Shown here: positions 6,423-15,777 of the stretch, in pieces
Layout of the letters: the number at the start of each line of letters is the position of its first letter
Numbering within the stretch: the first letter of the stretch is position 1
Assembly: GCA_003599635.1 (NCBI GenBank)
Contig: QZIX01000017.1
Coordinates: 1-45,156, forward strand
Direction of reading: 5' to 3'
Source: Candidatus Parcubacteria bacterium
Lineage (GTDB): Bacteria; Patescibacteriota; Patescibacteriia; Buchananbacterales; SURF-54
DNA: 45,156 nucleotides
Notes under the pieces: generated by a model
Seen by the model: only the letters and a program-made list of their open reading frames with translations
Told to the model about the DNA's origin: nothing
Databases searched by the model: none
Program-made: the position numbers and the translations under genes

Positions 6423-7541
6423 TTAAAGACTCTTTCTGACTAGTGCGGCTGAATTTACGGCATTAAACGCTTCAATGAAATTTCTGGCTTCCTGGTAACT
6501 TTTTTGCTCAATATCTTTTCTGCATTCTTCATCCATCAAATAAATTTCATTAAAAAATTGCTTTATAGCGAATTTGCCGTTCTTGCCGAAAATTTCTTCT
6601 TTTCCCTTGTCTGGCAACGGTTTATTTTCCATAACCCAGTCTGTCATTCTTTCATACAATCCTGGCTGGTGAATTTTTATGCAATCAAAAACTATATTTT
6701 GAAACAGTGTCGCCACATTGCCTTTTAAAATGTCGCCTTTAGGAAATTTTTCCCGTATCAGATCCAAGGGTGTTCCGGTTATGCCGTGCTGGGCGATTCT
6801 CACCTTAAAACCGGCATCGCGCAGGGCTTTGGCAATGGCTTTAGTCCTTTCAATATCGATACAGACTTGCGCAATGATATTGCCGTTTTTGTCGTAAACA
6901 TTGCCGTGAGTCGAACCGTTGGCGATGGCTAAAACATCCGGCTTTACTCCCGCTTCTTCCAGTTCATTAATAAAGGTTACCGCTTCTTCGGGCCGGGTTA
7001 AAATCATTCCGTTTTCATTGGTTCTGCCGATTTCCCCCACTTCCACTTCCAGACCGAAATTGCCGTCACCCTTTTTTGCGGCAATATATCTGGCTATTTT
7101 TATTGTCGCGTCCAGGTTCGGCTTTAGTTCATCTTTAACCGTTTTTCCGTCAAAATCAAAAAGATGGGAAGCATCAATGGCAAATGACGTATAGCCGGCT
7201 TCAACCTGCATATCGATCAGTTTTTTGGTAGCTTCAATTTCATCGTCGTCGCCCGTTTTTATGCCGATGTGGTCGGCGTGCAAAGCCCAGATATCGTGCT
7301 TTATTTTAGAATTTGCCTCAATTAAACGTGCCGACAAAGTAAGCGGGGTTAATCCTGTATAACCGCCTTTTTCATCGCATTCTGACCTTGCCAGCTCCAT
7401 AATGATGGCGGCATCCAAATCTTTGGCCGCTAAAAAAATGCCCGTCGCCACACCAGGAATTATTCTTGGGTTGCAGGCCAGGACGATTAAATTTTTATCA
7501 AGCAAAGCGTTAAAAATAATTTTACTCGATACAGGAGACAT
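6423..7541 (-). CDS. Class II fructose-bisphosphate aldolase
   Basis: The 372-residue protein carries class II aldolase motifs: ALHADHIGIK with zinc-binding His, EVEVGEIGRTNENGM, IANGSTHGNVYD and AQHGITGTPLDLI. It would interconvert fructose-1,6-bisphosphate with two trioses. It is the last gene of an operon with glpX and a small helical protein (2-nt spacing upstream), so aldolase and fructose bisphosphatase are co-expressed for the upper gluconeogenic/glycolytic steps. The sequence is divergent from FbaA of model bacteria, and a related ketose-bisphosphate substrate cannot be excluded. Confidence 0.85.
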   Translation of the reverse strand: MSPVSSKIIFNALLDKNLIVLACNPRIIPGVATGIFLAAKDLDAAIIMELARSECDEKGGYTGLTPLTLSARLIEANSKIKHDIWALHADHIGIKTGDDDEIEATKKLIDMQVEAGYTSFAIDASHLFDFDGKTVKDELKPNLDATIKIARYIAAKKGDGNFGLEVEVGEIGRTNENGMILTRPEEAVTFINELEEAGVKPDVLAIANGSTHGNVYDKNGNIIAQVCIDIERTKAIAKALRDAGFKVRIAQHGITGTPLDLIREKFPKGDILKGNVATLFQNIVFDCIKIHQPGLYERMTDWVMENKPLPDKGKEEIFGKNGKFAIKQFFNEIYLMDEECRKDIEQKSYQEARNFIEAFNAVNSAALVRKSL

Positions 7542-7543
7542 AA

Positions 7544-7807
7544 TTACTCAAATTCAATATTAAATTGGACGTATTTTTCAGACAATAGGTCGGCTTTTTG
7601 TTTTAACTCATTATCTTTTGCACCAAGAAGTCGGTAGGTTTCAAAAAATCTGGTCAGAATCGACTTTAAATTATCAATTTGGTTTTCCTGGGGCAATTTT
7701 TGCTTTTCCCTTAAAAAAGCAAGTTTATTAAAAATGATTATGGCACTGGCAAATAGTTCTTCCATTTGTCCGTTTAATTCTTTAATTTCCTCTAAATTTT
7801 CAGACAT
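7544..7807 (-). CDS. Small helical protein in glpX-fba operon, unknown
   Basis: An 87-residue, charged, almost entirely helical protein (LEEIKELNGQMEELFASAII, LKSILTRFFETYRLL, ELKQKADLLSEKYVQF) with coiled-coil character and no membrane segment or signal peptide. It lies between glpX (15 nt) and the aldolase gene (2 nt), so it is translated with them. I do not recognise a family. A role in binding or regulating one of the two enzymes is only a guess from position. Confidence 0.65.
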   Translation of the reverse strand: MSENLEEIKELNGQMEELFASAIIIFNKLAFLREKQKLPQENQIDNLKSILTRFFETYRLLGAKDNELKQKADLLSEKYVQFNIEFE

Positions 7808-7822
7808 AATAGCGAATTATTT

Positions 7823-8779
7823 TTAACTATATGCTTTATGCTCAGTTTTAATATATCTGACCGTGCCGGAAGTGCCGCGAACGACAATGGAGTGTGTCAT
7901 AATTTTATCCGAATAAAACTTTACTCCCTCCAATAAGGGGCCGTCAATAACTCCGGTAGCTGTAAAGGTTAATAGATTATTTTTGGCCATGTCATTTGTT
8001 GAAAAAACCTTATTTATGTTTGTAATTCCAGCTTTTTTTAAATGCTCTTCTATATTTTTCTTATCTTCATCGGATCGCGGGGTAAAACGGCACAGGATTT
8101 CTCCGCCAAATATTTTTAAAGGCACAGCGGCCAATACTGCTTCAGTTGATCCGCCGATGCCAAACAAAGCATCAATTCCTGAATCAGGCAAGGCGCAGGC
8201 AATGGCAGCTGCCACATCACCGTCTGTTATCAGCCTAACCCTGGCTCCGGCATTTCTTATTTCCTTGATTAATTCCTGATGCCGCTCACGGTCTAAAACA
8301 ATCGCCGTAACTTCTCTCGGATCTTTACCTAAAGCTTTGGCAATTTTTTTAATATTGTCTTTTATCGGGGCATCCAAATCTATAACTTTTGCCGCTTTTT
8401 TGCCAACAGCGATTTTATTCATATAAGTATCAGGTGCATGAAGCAATGTACCTTTTGGTCCCGCCGCAATAACTGAAATAGCATTATATCTGCCCCAGGC
8501 AACGCTGTCTGTGGCTTCCAAAGGGTCAATTGCCAGATCCATTTCAGGCTCACGGTTTTTGCCGACAATTTCTCCGGTGTAAAGCTTTGGCGCCTCGTCT
8601 TTTTCTCCCTCACCAATAACAACTGTTCCTTTAAATTCAATTTGATTGAACCTGTCGCGCATCTCATCTACAGCCGCACCATCGGCTTTTTTCTTTTCTC
8701 CGCGTCCCACCCACTCGGCGGCAGCAATAGCCGCGGCTTCGGTTACGCGCACGAATTCCAAGGCTAAGTTTCTGTCCAT
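7823..8779 (-). CDS. glpX: Class II fructose-1,6-bisphosphatase GlpX
   Basis: The 318-residue protein matches GlpX throughout: RNLALEFVRVTEAAAIAAAE, GRGEKKKADGAAVDEMR, VIGEGEKDEAP, DLAIDPLEATDSVAWG, HAPDTYMNKIAVG and FGIGGSTEAVLAA. These include the metal-binding EGE and DPLE(A/G)T motifs. The enzyme hydrolyses fructose-1,6-bisphosphate to fructose-6-phosphate in gluconeogenesis. It follows the RHH-nucleotidyltransferase gene by about 40 nt and precedes a small gene and the aldolase, making one carbon-flow operon. Confidence 0.93.
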   Translation of the reverse strand: MDRNLALEFVRVTEAAAIAAAEWVGRGEKKKADGAAVDEMRDRFNQIEFKGTVVIGEGEKDEAPKLYTGEIVGKNREPEMDLAIDPLEATDSVAWGRYNAISVIAAGPKGTLLHAPDTYMNKIAVGKKAAKVIDLDAPIKDNIKKIAKALGKDPREVTAIVLDRERHQELIKEIRNAGARVRLITDGDVAAAIACALPDSGIDALFGIGGSTEAVLAAVPLKIFGGEILCRFTPRSDEDKKNIEEHLKKAGITNINKVFSTNDMAKNNLLTFTATGVIDGPLLEGVKFYSDKIMTHSIVVRGTSGTVRYIKTEHKAYS

Positions 8780-8818
8780 ATTTTGTAAATTGTAAATTGT
8801 TAATTGTAAATTGAATTC

Positions 8819-9658
8819 TTATTTACCATTCCTGCTCTTTACCGCTTCCTCATAGCTTTTGGGATTGCCGACATCAAACCACTTGCCACGGAAAAAATAA
8901 CCGTAAATCTGTTCTTCGTAAGCGAGCTTCGGGAAAACGTCTTTTTCCAATTTTATAGTTTTTTTATTGATGTAATTGAAAATCTTGGGTTCCATAATAT
9001 AAATTCCGGCATTGATTACATGGGATAAATTCTTTGACGGTTTCGGCTTTTCCGTAAATTCCAGAACCTGCGAGCCGCGGATTCCGCATACACCCCAATC
9101 CGATGATTTTTCAACGGAAGTTAATGCCATCGTGACCGTACCCTTGTGCGATAAATGAAATTCAATCATGTCGGACAAATCAATTTCAGCCAAAACGTCG
9201 CCATAAATCAAAATAAAAGGCCTGTCGGAAAAAATTTCTTTTACCTGCAACAAGGCCTGCGCTGTTCCCACAGCTTCTTTTTCCTGCTCAATATAATCGA
9301 TTTTAACGCTAAAACGTGTACCGGCGCCGAAATACTGTTTTACCTTTTCGCCAAGAGGACCGAGAGATAAAGTGATGTCGCGTATTTCGTTATTGCGCAA
9401 AAGATCGATTGTATGTTCCAAAAGCGGTTTTCCCGAAATCGGCAGCATTACTTTGGGCAGTTCATAGGTTAACGGACGCATCTTCAGACCCTTGCCACCG
9501 GCTAAAATCAGGGCCTTGCTTACTTTACTCGCCAGACTTTTTGAAAGCAAATATTCAATGGCATGCGACCGGTTCCTGATTTTTTCCTCGTCGATTACCC
9601 TGTCAACCTGGTCCAGAAGGTCTTTTTTTATTGATATTGTCAGCCTTTTTCTGTCCAT
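8819..9658 (-). CDS. Ribbon-helix-helix domain fused to sugar-phosphate nucleotidyltransferase
   Basis: Residues 1-46 (KRLTISIKKDLLDQVDRVID, then RSHAIEYLLSKSL) form a CopG/Arc-type ribbon-helix-helix DNA-binding domain. Residues from 48 on (KALILAGGKGLKMRPLTYEL, PKVMLPISGKPLLEH, LIYGDVLAEID, NAGIYIMEP, GKWFDVGNP) form a complete RfbA/ManC-like nucleotidyltransferase. The fusion suggests an enzyme that represses its own gene. Four 10-bp repeats at 9661-9700, next to the ATG, are a fitting operator. The substrate cannot be told from sequence; glucose-1-phosphate or mannose-1-phosphate are candidates. It heads the operon with glpX and the aldolase. Confidence 0.85.
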   Translation of the reverse strand: MDRKRLTISIKKDLLDQVDRVIDEEKIRNRSHAIEYLLSKSLASKVSKALILAGGKGLKMRPLTYELPKVMLPISGKPLLEHTIDLLRNNEIRDITLSLGPLGEKVKQYFGAGTRFSVKIDYIEQEKEAVGTAQALLQVKEIFSDRPFILIYGDVLAEIDLSDMIEFHLSHKGTVTMALTSVEKSSDWGVCGIRGSQVLEFTEKPKPSKNLSHVINAGIYIMEPKIFNYINKKTIKLEKDVFPKLAYEEQIYGYFFRGKWFDVGNPKSYEEAVKSRNGK

Positions 9659-9660
9659 AT

Positions 9661-9700
9661 TACAATATCATACCATATCATACCTCTTCATACAATACCG
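9661..9700 (-). promoter_or_regulatory. Four tandem 10-bp repeats: likely RHH operator
   Basis: Plus-strand decamers are TACAATATCA, TACCATATCA, TACCTCTTCA and TACAATACCG, in direct tandem with no gaps, ending 3 bp from the start codon. A 10-bp period places every copy on the same face of the helix, as expected for cooperative ribbon-helix-helix dimers. The array covers where a ribosome site would be, so binding should block expression of the fusion gene downstream. Confidence 0.65.
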
Positions 9701-9872
9701 TTAATGTTACTATTTTGTGGACTGAATTTTTAATTTTTTTATTATTTTTATAAAAGGGTAAACAAAAAATTCACGATGTCGATAAAAGCAGGTGCTAAAT
9801 TTAAATGCAGTTTTTGTTATACCTAATACCAAAAGGCGAACAAATTACTTCAGCTTCTTATTGTAAATTATC

Positions 9873-10466
9873 TTATATTTTCCTCTTTGACTCATTCTTT
9901 TTATTGATATCACACTGACTTTTTTTACATACTGTATCAACTAGCTTTTTGGCATTCGATTCAAAAATAACTTGCGCGCCGGTTTTTTTTCCGGCATCTT
10001 CAATTAAAACTTTAATCGCCCGTTCGGTAATACCTCCGGTGCCTGTTAAAACGCCGATTGTTTTGCCCATATCATAAGCCATGGTAAATTCGCTCATAGT
10101 GCCGATACGTCCGGAAATTATTATTGCCGCGTCAATATAAGCCACAGACATCACGTTGCGGTATTTTTTGCAAACCAAATCGTTATTGGAGTAATGGAAG
10201 TCTTTTGGGACAAAAATAAACTCTGAAAAACCTTCAGAAGGAAAACCTATTTTTTGATGGCCTTCAATATCAACTGCCGGAGAAAAGGCTATGCATTTGC
10301 CGCCGGCTTGGCTGCAGGCAACGGCAGCTTCATGAGGAAGACCCGAACAGCCGCCGGTTATTAAAATCGCATTATTTTCGGCCACGGCTTTGCCGATTTG
10401 CCGGGCTTTAGCCCTGACGGCTTCGGTTAATTCCCTCGCCGCCGATCCGTAAACTCCGATTTTCAT
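9873..10466 (-). CDS. LOG-family (TIGR00725-type) putative nucleotide-binding protein
   Basis: The 197-residue protein starts KIGVYGSAA and has ITGGCSGLPHEAA, a variant of the Rossmann GGGxxG(x)M motif, and IIISGRIGTMSEFTMAYDMG, the PGGxGTxxE-like motif of LOG ('lysine decarboxylase-like') proteins. Some LOG members are cytokinin-riboside phosphoribohydrolases or bind nucleotides; this subfamily has no firm function. It begins 9 nt after the stop of the membrane-protein gene at 10476-11261, so the two are co-transcribed. The region 9701-9872 is AT-rich and shows nothing else. Confidence 0.75.
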   Translation of the reverse strand: MKIGVYGSAARELTEAVRAKARQIGKAVAENNAILITGGCSGLPHEAAVACSQAGGKCIAFSPAVDIEGHQKIGFPSEGFSEFIFVPKDFHYSNNDLVCKKYRNVMSVAYIDAAIIISGRIGTMSEFTMAYDMGKTIGVLTGTGGITERAIKVLIEDAGKKTGAQVIFESNAKKLVDTVCKKSQCDINKKNESKRKI

Positions 10467-10475
10467 AAAATCAGA

Positions 10476-11261
10476 TTATCTTTTAACAATAAATGCAAGA
10501 ATTAAATCTATAACAATAGGTAATATTAAGCTTGAAATAACTATTTTTAGCAATTTTCTTCTCCTTTTCTCTAGTTTAGTGTATTCTGGACCAAAATCAA
10601 ATTCAATGGATGGAAAATATCTTCTGTAAAAAGGTTCAAATATCATACTAGCGGTTGAAAAACCTAATACCAAAATCATTAATAATATAAGGAAAGCACC
10701 TGTATAAATCATTTGTTTGTTTTCGGCAGTAAAAATAATTACATCGTTTGGATTTAATGATGCCCCAGAGAGGATTAAAAAAAATATGGGAATATATAAC
10801 AGAGAAAAACTAATAGTGGCTAAATAAAAAAAACCATTTTTATATTTAAATAATACTGATTCATGCCGCGGAAAGGATTCAAATATTTCATTTAACCTAT
10901 TAAATGTACCACTTACCCAATTTCTATCAGCACCTACTACAATAAAACGATTTTGTTCAGAATTATTTTGAATTATAGAAATATCAATTTTTTTATATGC
11001 CTTAAGATTTGAAAAATGAAAATAAACACTTTCACATTTTTTTAAATCTAAAATATCACCGGTGTTAAAAATATCATCAGTTGTAGTTTCATAACTTGAG
11101 CCATCAATACAATTTATCTGAATTGAAAAAGTTAAATACAATTCATTGTCCTTATTTGATAAAGAATCCATGTACTGCGATTTTACATACTCAAATATAG
11201 TTTTTAGGTTCTCTTTATTCATTATTACGTTCTGGAAACTTTTTTTTCTTGTTTCTTTCAT
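10476..11261 (-). CDS. Membrane protein with N-terminal soluble domain, unknown
   Basis: A 261-residue protein with a soluble N-terminal part (about 1-145, containing CIDGSSYETTTDDIF and ADRNWVSGTFNRLNEIFESF) and three hydrophobic helices at about 148-168, 187-208 and 240-257, separated by a basic loop. An alternative ATG at 11219 would remove the first 14 residues; neither start has a ribosome site. Codons are more AT-rich than those of neighbours, hinting at recent transfer. I do not recognise the family. Confidence 0.6.
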   Translation of the reverse strand: MKETRKKSFQNVIMNKENLKTIFEYVKSQYMDSLSNKDNELYLTFSIQINCIDGSSYETTTDDIFNTGDILDLKKCESVYFHFSNLKAYKKIDISIIQNNSEQNRFIVVGADRNWVSGTFNRLNEIFESFPRHESVLFKYKNGFFYLATISFSLLYIPIFFLILSGASLNPNDVIIFTAENKQMIYTGAFLILLMILVLGFSTASMIFEPFYRRYFPSIEFDFGPEYTKLEKRRRKLLKIVISSLILPIVIDLILAFIVKR

Positions 11262-11405
11262 AAAAGTAATTTCATTAAATTTATTATAAATAAATTAATA
11301 TTGTAATTTTACTGCAATATTAACTATTATGCAAAACAAGCAAAAAAAAGATCCTGAAATAAATTCAGATGACAATTTAAAAAAATTTTTCCAATAATAA
11401 AACCC

Positions 11406-11524
11406 TTTGTCCTGGCGGTGACCTACTTTCCCCAGAAAGAGTATCATCGGCGCTGGTGGGCTTAACTTCTGTGTTCGGGATGGGAACAGGTGTGACCCCA
11501 CCGCTAAAACCACCAAGACAAAGG
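11406..11524 (-). rRNA. rrf: 5S ribosomal RNA
   Basis: The minus strand carries the 5S pattern: terminal helix TTGTCTTGGTGG pairing with CCGCCAGGACAA, and the internal TGGGAACAGGTGTGACCCC seen on the plus strand as the conserved loop B/C region. Ends are set from the terminal helix and are accurate to a few bases. It lies about 97 nt downstream of 23S. Confidence 0.93.
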
Positions 11525-11914
11525 GTTCTATATTTTAACAATTAACAATTGACTATTAACAAATAACTTCTAATAAATAGCCGGAATTTAAAATTAAATT
11601 CCTTATAAGCTTTAATTTTTGTGGTTAAATATCTCGGCCTATTAGTACCTCTCGGCTGAATGCATTACTGCACTTACACCTGAGGCCTATCAACCTCATC
11701 ATCTTTGAGGGGCCTATAATGAAACCTAATCTTGAAGACAGCTTCGCGCTTATATGCTTTCAGCGCTTATCTAAACCGAACTTAGCTACCCAGCGGTGCC
11801 CTTGGTAGAACAGCTGGTACACTAGAGGTTCGTTCTTCCCGGTCCTCTCGTACTAGGGAAGAGCCTTCTCAAGTTTCAACGTCCGTGGCGGATAGGAGAC
11901 CGAACTGTCTCACG

Positions 11915-12211
11915 CATGTTATTCCTAAATTGCTTTAGGCACTGACTATACCTTCATCCTCTCAAAAACATTTGAGGAGGAGCTAACGTCTGATAGAAGT
12001 TTAATTCCTGAATATCAGGTACCTTCTATCTCAGTCCGACATAACGTCGGACATCAGTCGATACGGGGAATAATTTATGCTGCAATAGCACAAAATTAAT
12101 CTTCCCTCGGTATTGCCCTAAAAAAATCAGTTCGTAAAATTAATTTAGGGTTTCACCGATATTAGTTAGATTTTTTTTATCACATTTCTGTGATAGAACG
12201 CAATGTAATTT
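11915..12211 (-). ncRNA. Group I intron in 23S at the L2593 site
   Basis: On the minus strand exon sequence CAGAACGT is followed by a 297-nt insertion and then CGTGAGACAG. Joining the exons restores the universal AGAACGTCGTGAGACAG, placing the insertion after E. coli U2593. The 5' exon ends in U and the insertion ends in G, as group I splicing requires. Inside are a P8-like hairpin (GTCCGAC-GTTAT-GTCGGAC) and P7-type strands (CGACTGAT and GGTATAGTC). No homing endonuclease frame fits. L2593 is the known insertion site of the I-CreI intron in Chlamydomonas chloroplasts. Confidence 0.85.
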
Positions 12212-12244
<33 letters not shown>

Positions 12245-12278
12245 TGGCGAACAGCCAAACCCTTGGGAGCTTCTTCAC

Positions 12279-12311
<33 letters not shown>

Positions 12312-12807
12312 GAACCGGGCCGTCTATGTGAACTATTGGGCCCGACTAGCCTGTTATCCCCGGAGTAGCTTTTATCCGTTGAGCTTCCGCCGTCCTATTT
12401 CGTACGGTCGGATCACTAACTTCTGCTTTCGCAACTGCTTGTCTGGTTAGACTCGCAGTAAAGCTGGCTTATGCGTTTGCACTATCATCCCGATTTCCAT
12501 CCGGGATTAGCCAACCTTTGTAAACGCCTCCGTTACTGTTTGGGAGGCAACCGCCCCAGTTAAACTACCCACCAGATACTGTCCCTTCACCCGCTTCAGG
12601 GCAAAAGGTTAGACTTAAAAAATCACAAGGGTGGTATCTCACTGTCGTCCCGCCAAAGGCGGGACTCCCACCTATTCTGAACATGCGAAACTTTAAGCCA
12701 ATATCAAGTTATAGTAAAGCTTCACGGGGTCTTTTCGTCCAGCCACGGATAACGAGCATCTTCACTCGTCTTGCAATTTCACCGAGTACCTCGTTGAGAC
12801 AGTTCTC

Positions 12808-12839
<32 letters not shown>

Positions 12840-12860
12840 CACCCGACAAGGAATTTCGCT

Positions 12861-13243
12861 CTTCGTTTCCCTTTTACGAAGGACTATATCTTCACCCGAT
12901 GCTTGATCGGGGCTTAGCGTATAGTCTCTGAGGATTCTTAATAGTTGAAATAGCTGCGGAAGTAATTATTTAGGTTGTTTAAAAAACAACTATGTTTGTT
13001 TTCCAACTACTTCTATTTCAACGCTTCTATTCACATTGTTTTTTCAATAGAAGCCGCTTTCAACAATTTTGTTATTAATATCATAACAAAATTTAACTAT
13101 TAAGCCTTTCCTGCTGGTCATGGATTACCACTTCCCAGCATACAGCTAAGTTTTTACGGACCAATTTTACATTGCTGTAAAACGAGGCAGACTTCTTTTA
13201 TAATCCGTCCCAGTCCTTTTGTTCTCATATATATAAGAACAAA
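12861..13243 (-). ncRNA. Group I intron in 23S at the L1931 site
   Basis: Exon CGTCCTAAGGT is followed by a 383-nt insertion ending in G and then AGCGAAATTCC. Joined exons give the invariant CCTAAGGTAGCGAAATTCC, so the site is after E. coli U1931. The 3' part carries the classic core: CAGAGACTATACG and GAAGATATAGTCC form a 7-bp P7, enclosing the P8 hairpin CCCGAT-CAAGC-ATCGGG. A hairpin near the 5' end (TTTGTTCTTATA and TATGAGAACAAA) follows the splice site. No endonuclease gene is present. Confidence 0.9.
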
Positions 13244-14081
13244 ACCTTAGGACGGTTATAGTTACCGCCGGCGTTCATCCGCGCTTCAGTTCAAGGCTCA
13301 TCCCGCTTGCGCGGGGGTCACCTCTCCCCTTAACGTTCGGACACTGGCCAGGCATCAGCCCCTATACATCACCTTACGGTTTAGCAGGGACCTTTGTTTT
13401 TGATAAACAGTCGCTTGAGATCTTTAGCTGCGTCCCGCCAAAGGCGGGAAGCCCTTATTGCGAACTTACGGACGCTTTTTTGCCGAGTTCCTAAACGAGG
13501 TTTCTCTCGTACACCTTAGCACACTTATGCCCGCCTACCTGTGTCGGTTTGCGGTACGGTTACTTTCAGCTTAACTCTAGAGGTTTTTCTAGACATCAGT
13601 TTTGACTTGATTGGCATCAGCAAGCTTTCAGCCTTTTGCCAAGTCGGAAATTTGCGGCAGCGGATTTGCCTACTGCCATTTCCAAATCAGCAACGTCCAT
13701 ACCATAGAACGTCAAATCTCCACTAATGCGTCACCCCGTCGAAAACCAAAAGTAGTGCTGGAATATTAACCAGCTCGTCCATCGACTACGCCTTTCGGCC
13801 TCGCCTTAGGACCGACTAACCCTGGGTCGATTTGCGTTGCCCAGGAAACCTCAGGCTTACGGTGGGCGGGGTTCTCACCCGCCTTTTTGCTACTCATGCC
13901 AACATTCTCTCTTCTTTAACCTCCACCAGCCCTCACGGGTCTGACTTCAGCGGTTAAAGAATGCTCCTCTACCGTCCGACGAAATAAATTCCGCCGGACC
14001 CATATCTTCGGTACTAAGCTTGAGCCCCGATAAATTTTCGGCGCAAGACAACTTGACCAGTGAGCTGTTACGCTTTCTTTA

Positions 14082-14112
<31 letters not shown>

Positions 14113-15460
14113 TTGTTTGAGTCATGTCACCACCTTTTACACTTAGCTTAGATTTAGGGACCTTAAATGATGGTCTGGGCTGTATCCCTTTTGACTAATG
14201 GAGCTTAGCCCCCACAGTCTTACTCCTGCCGATAAAGCTAACCCGGTATTCGGAGTTTGGTTGGGTGAAGTAGGATCACTCCATCCGCACCCATTCAGTG
14301 CTCTACCCCCGGGCGCAACGACAAGGCTAGCCCTAAAGCTATTTCGAGGAGAACCAGCTATCGCCAAGTTCGATTGGAATTTCTCCGCCAGCCACAACTC
14401 ATCCCAATGTTTTGCACAGCATACGGGTTCGGGCCTCCTCCCGCTGTTACGCGGGATTCACCCTGGTCATGGCTAGGTCACCTGGCTTCGGGTCTTGTAC
14501 AAATGACTAAATCGGGTTATTAACCCTCGCTTTCACTTTGCCTCCGTCCGTTAAGAACTTAGGCTTGCCATTTGAAACAAACTCGTTGGCTCATTCTTCA
14601 ATAGGAACGCCGTCATCCCGCGAACGCGGGACTCCGACTCTTTGTAAGCATATGGTTTCAGATACTATTTCATTTCCCTCACCGGGATGCTTTTCACCTT
14701 TCCCTCACGGTACTTGTTCGCTATCGATCATCAAAAGTATTTAGCCTTGGCCAATAGTCTGGCCTGCTTCCCGCAGGGTTTCACGAGTCCCGCGGTACTC
14801 AAAATAATCACTGTAGAGCTATAACCCCTTTCGCGTACAGGACTGTCACCTTCTATGGTTGCCACTTTCCAGAGGCATTCCACTAGGGAAGTCATATTTC
14901 ATATTACCCTACTTAAGCTTGCAAGAACTTAGATGCAATTATTTTACAACGTTCTATAGGCATTACGGGCTTGCACCCTTAATTTTAAAAATAAACCAAT
15001 CCTTGCGGATCAATAAATTTCCAAAAATAACCTACAGAATTTGGGCTCTTCCCTGTTCGCTCGCCACTACTAAGGGAATGGAGCAACTTACAATTCCGCA
15101 ATCGTCTAAAAGACAATTGCAAAATGTAAATTGCAAAATTCTTTTTCTTTTCCTCCGGCTACTAAGATGTTTCAATTTGCCGGGTCGTCTTCATTACCCT
15201 ATGAATTCAGGCAATGATGATCCGATCTTCCATCGGACCGGGTTACCCCATTCGGAGATCCACGGATCAAAGGTTGCTTGCCACCTAACCGAGGCTTATC
15301 GCAGGCTGCTGCGTCCTTCATCGTCTTTTGATGTCGAGGCATCCACCATATGCGCTTGAATGATATTTAACCACAAAAATTATAAGCTTATAATTTTCGT
15401 TTAAAAATTTTTTACTAATTGGTGTACTCGTTATCTATGTACTTATTTATTGTTTATTCA

Positions 15461-15476
15461 GTTGTTAAAGTTCCCG
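15461..15476 (-). promoter_or_regulatory. boxA-like antitermination element before 23S
   Basis: On the minus strand GGAACTTTAACAACTGA closely resembles the boxA sequence of rRNA leaders (GCTCTTTAACA in E. coli). It lies about 90 nt before 23S and downstream of the hairpin at 15561-15588, but the NusB/S10 antitermination role is inferred by analogy. Confidence 0.5.
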
Positions 15477-15560
15477 AAATTTCTGATTTTTGTTCTTGAC
15501 ATCCTCAAGGCAGCAGATTTTTGCTGAATTTCAGGAGGCCAATTTCTTTCCACCTGGACT

Positions 15561-15588
15561 AAAAAAACCGCTTTTGCAAGCGGCTTTA
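15561..15588 (-). terminator. Terminator-like hairpin in rRNA leader
   Basis: On the minus strand CCGCTT-GCAA-AAGCGG is followed by seven Ts, a good intrinsic terminator, placed between the rRNA promoters and 23S. Either the leader is a separate short RNA or antitermination is needed to reach 23S. The rest of 15375-15738 shows no gene. Confidence 0.65.
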
Positions 15589-15664
15589 ACTAGCACAAAC
15601 TATACGGCTAACCGCTTGGCTTTTTTAGTGTAAGAAATATTTTTCTCATATTAAGCTGGAAATA

Positions 15665-15693
15665 ATTTTATCCTTTTATAATTTCTTAGTCAA
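15665..15693 (-). promoter_or_regulatory. rRNA promoter P2
   Basis: Minus-strand TTGACT (15688-15693) and TAAAAT (15665-15670) with a 17-bp spacer, about 75 bp downstream of P1. Confidence 0.6.
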
Positions 15694-15738
15694 TACGCCT
15701 AAAGCGTATTTTTGGGGATAAACAGTTGATACCTTTAC

Positions 15739-15767
15739 ATTATATAGTAAATTAGCTCGATTGTCAA
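15739..15767 (-). promoter_or_regulatory. rRNA promoter P1 (perfect consensus)
   Basis: Minus-strand TTGACA (15762-15767) and TATAAT (15739-15744) with exactly 17 bp between them: a full sigma70 consensus, fitting strong rRNA transcription. It lies between 23S and the DUF5654 gene. Confidence 0.85.
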
Positions 15768-15777
15768 GTATAGTCTG

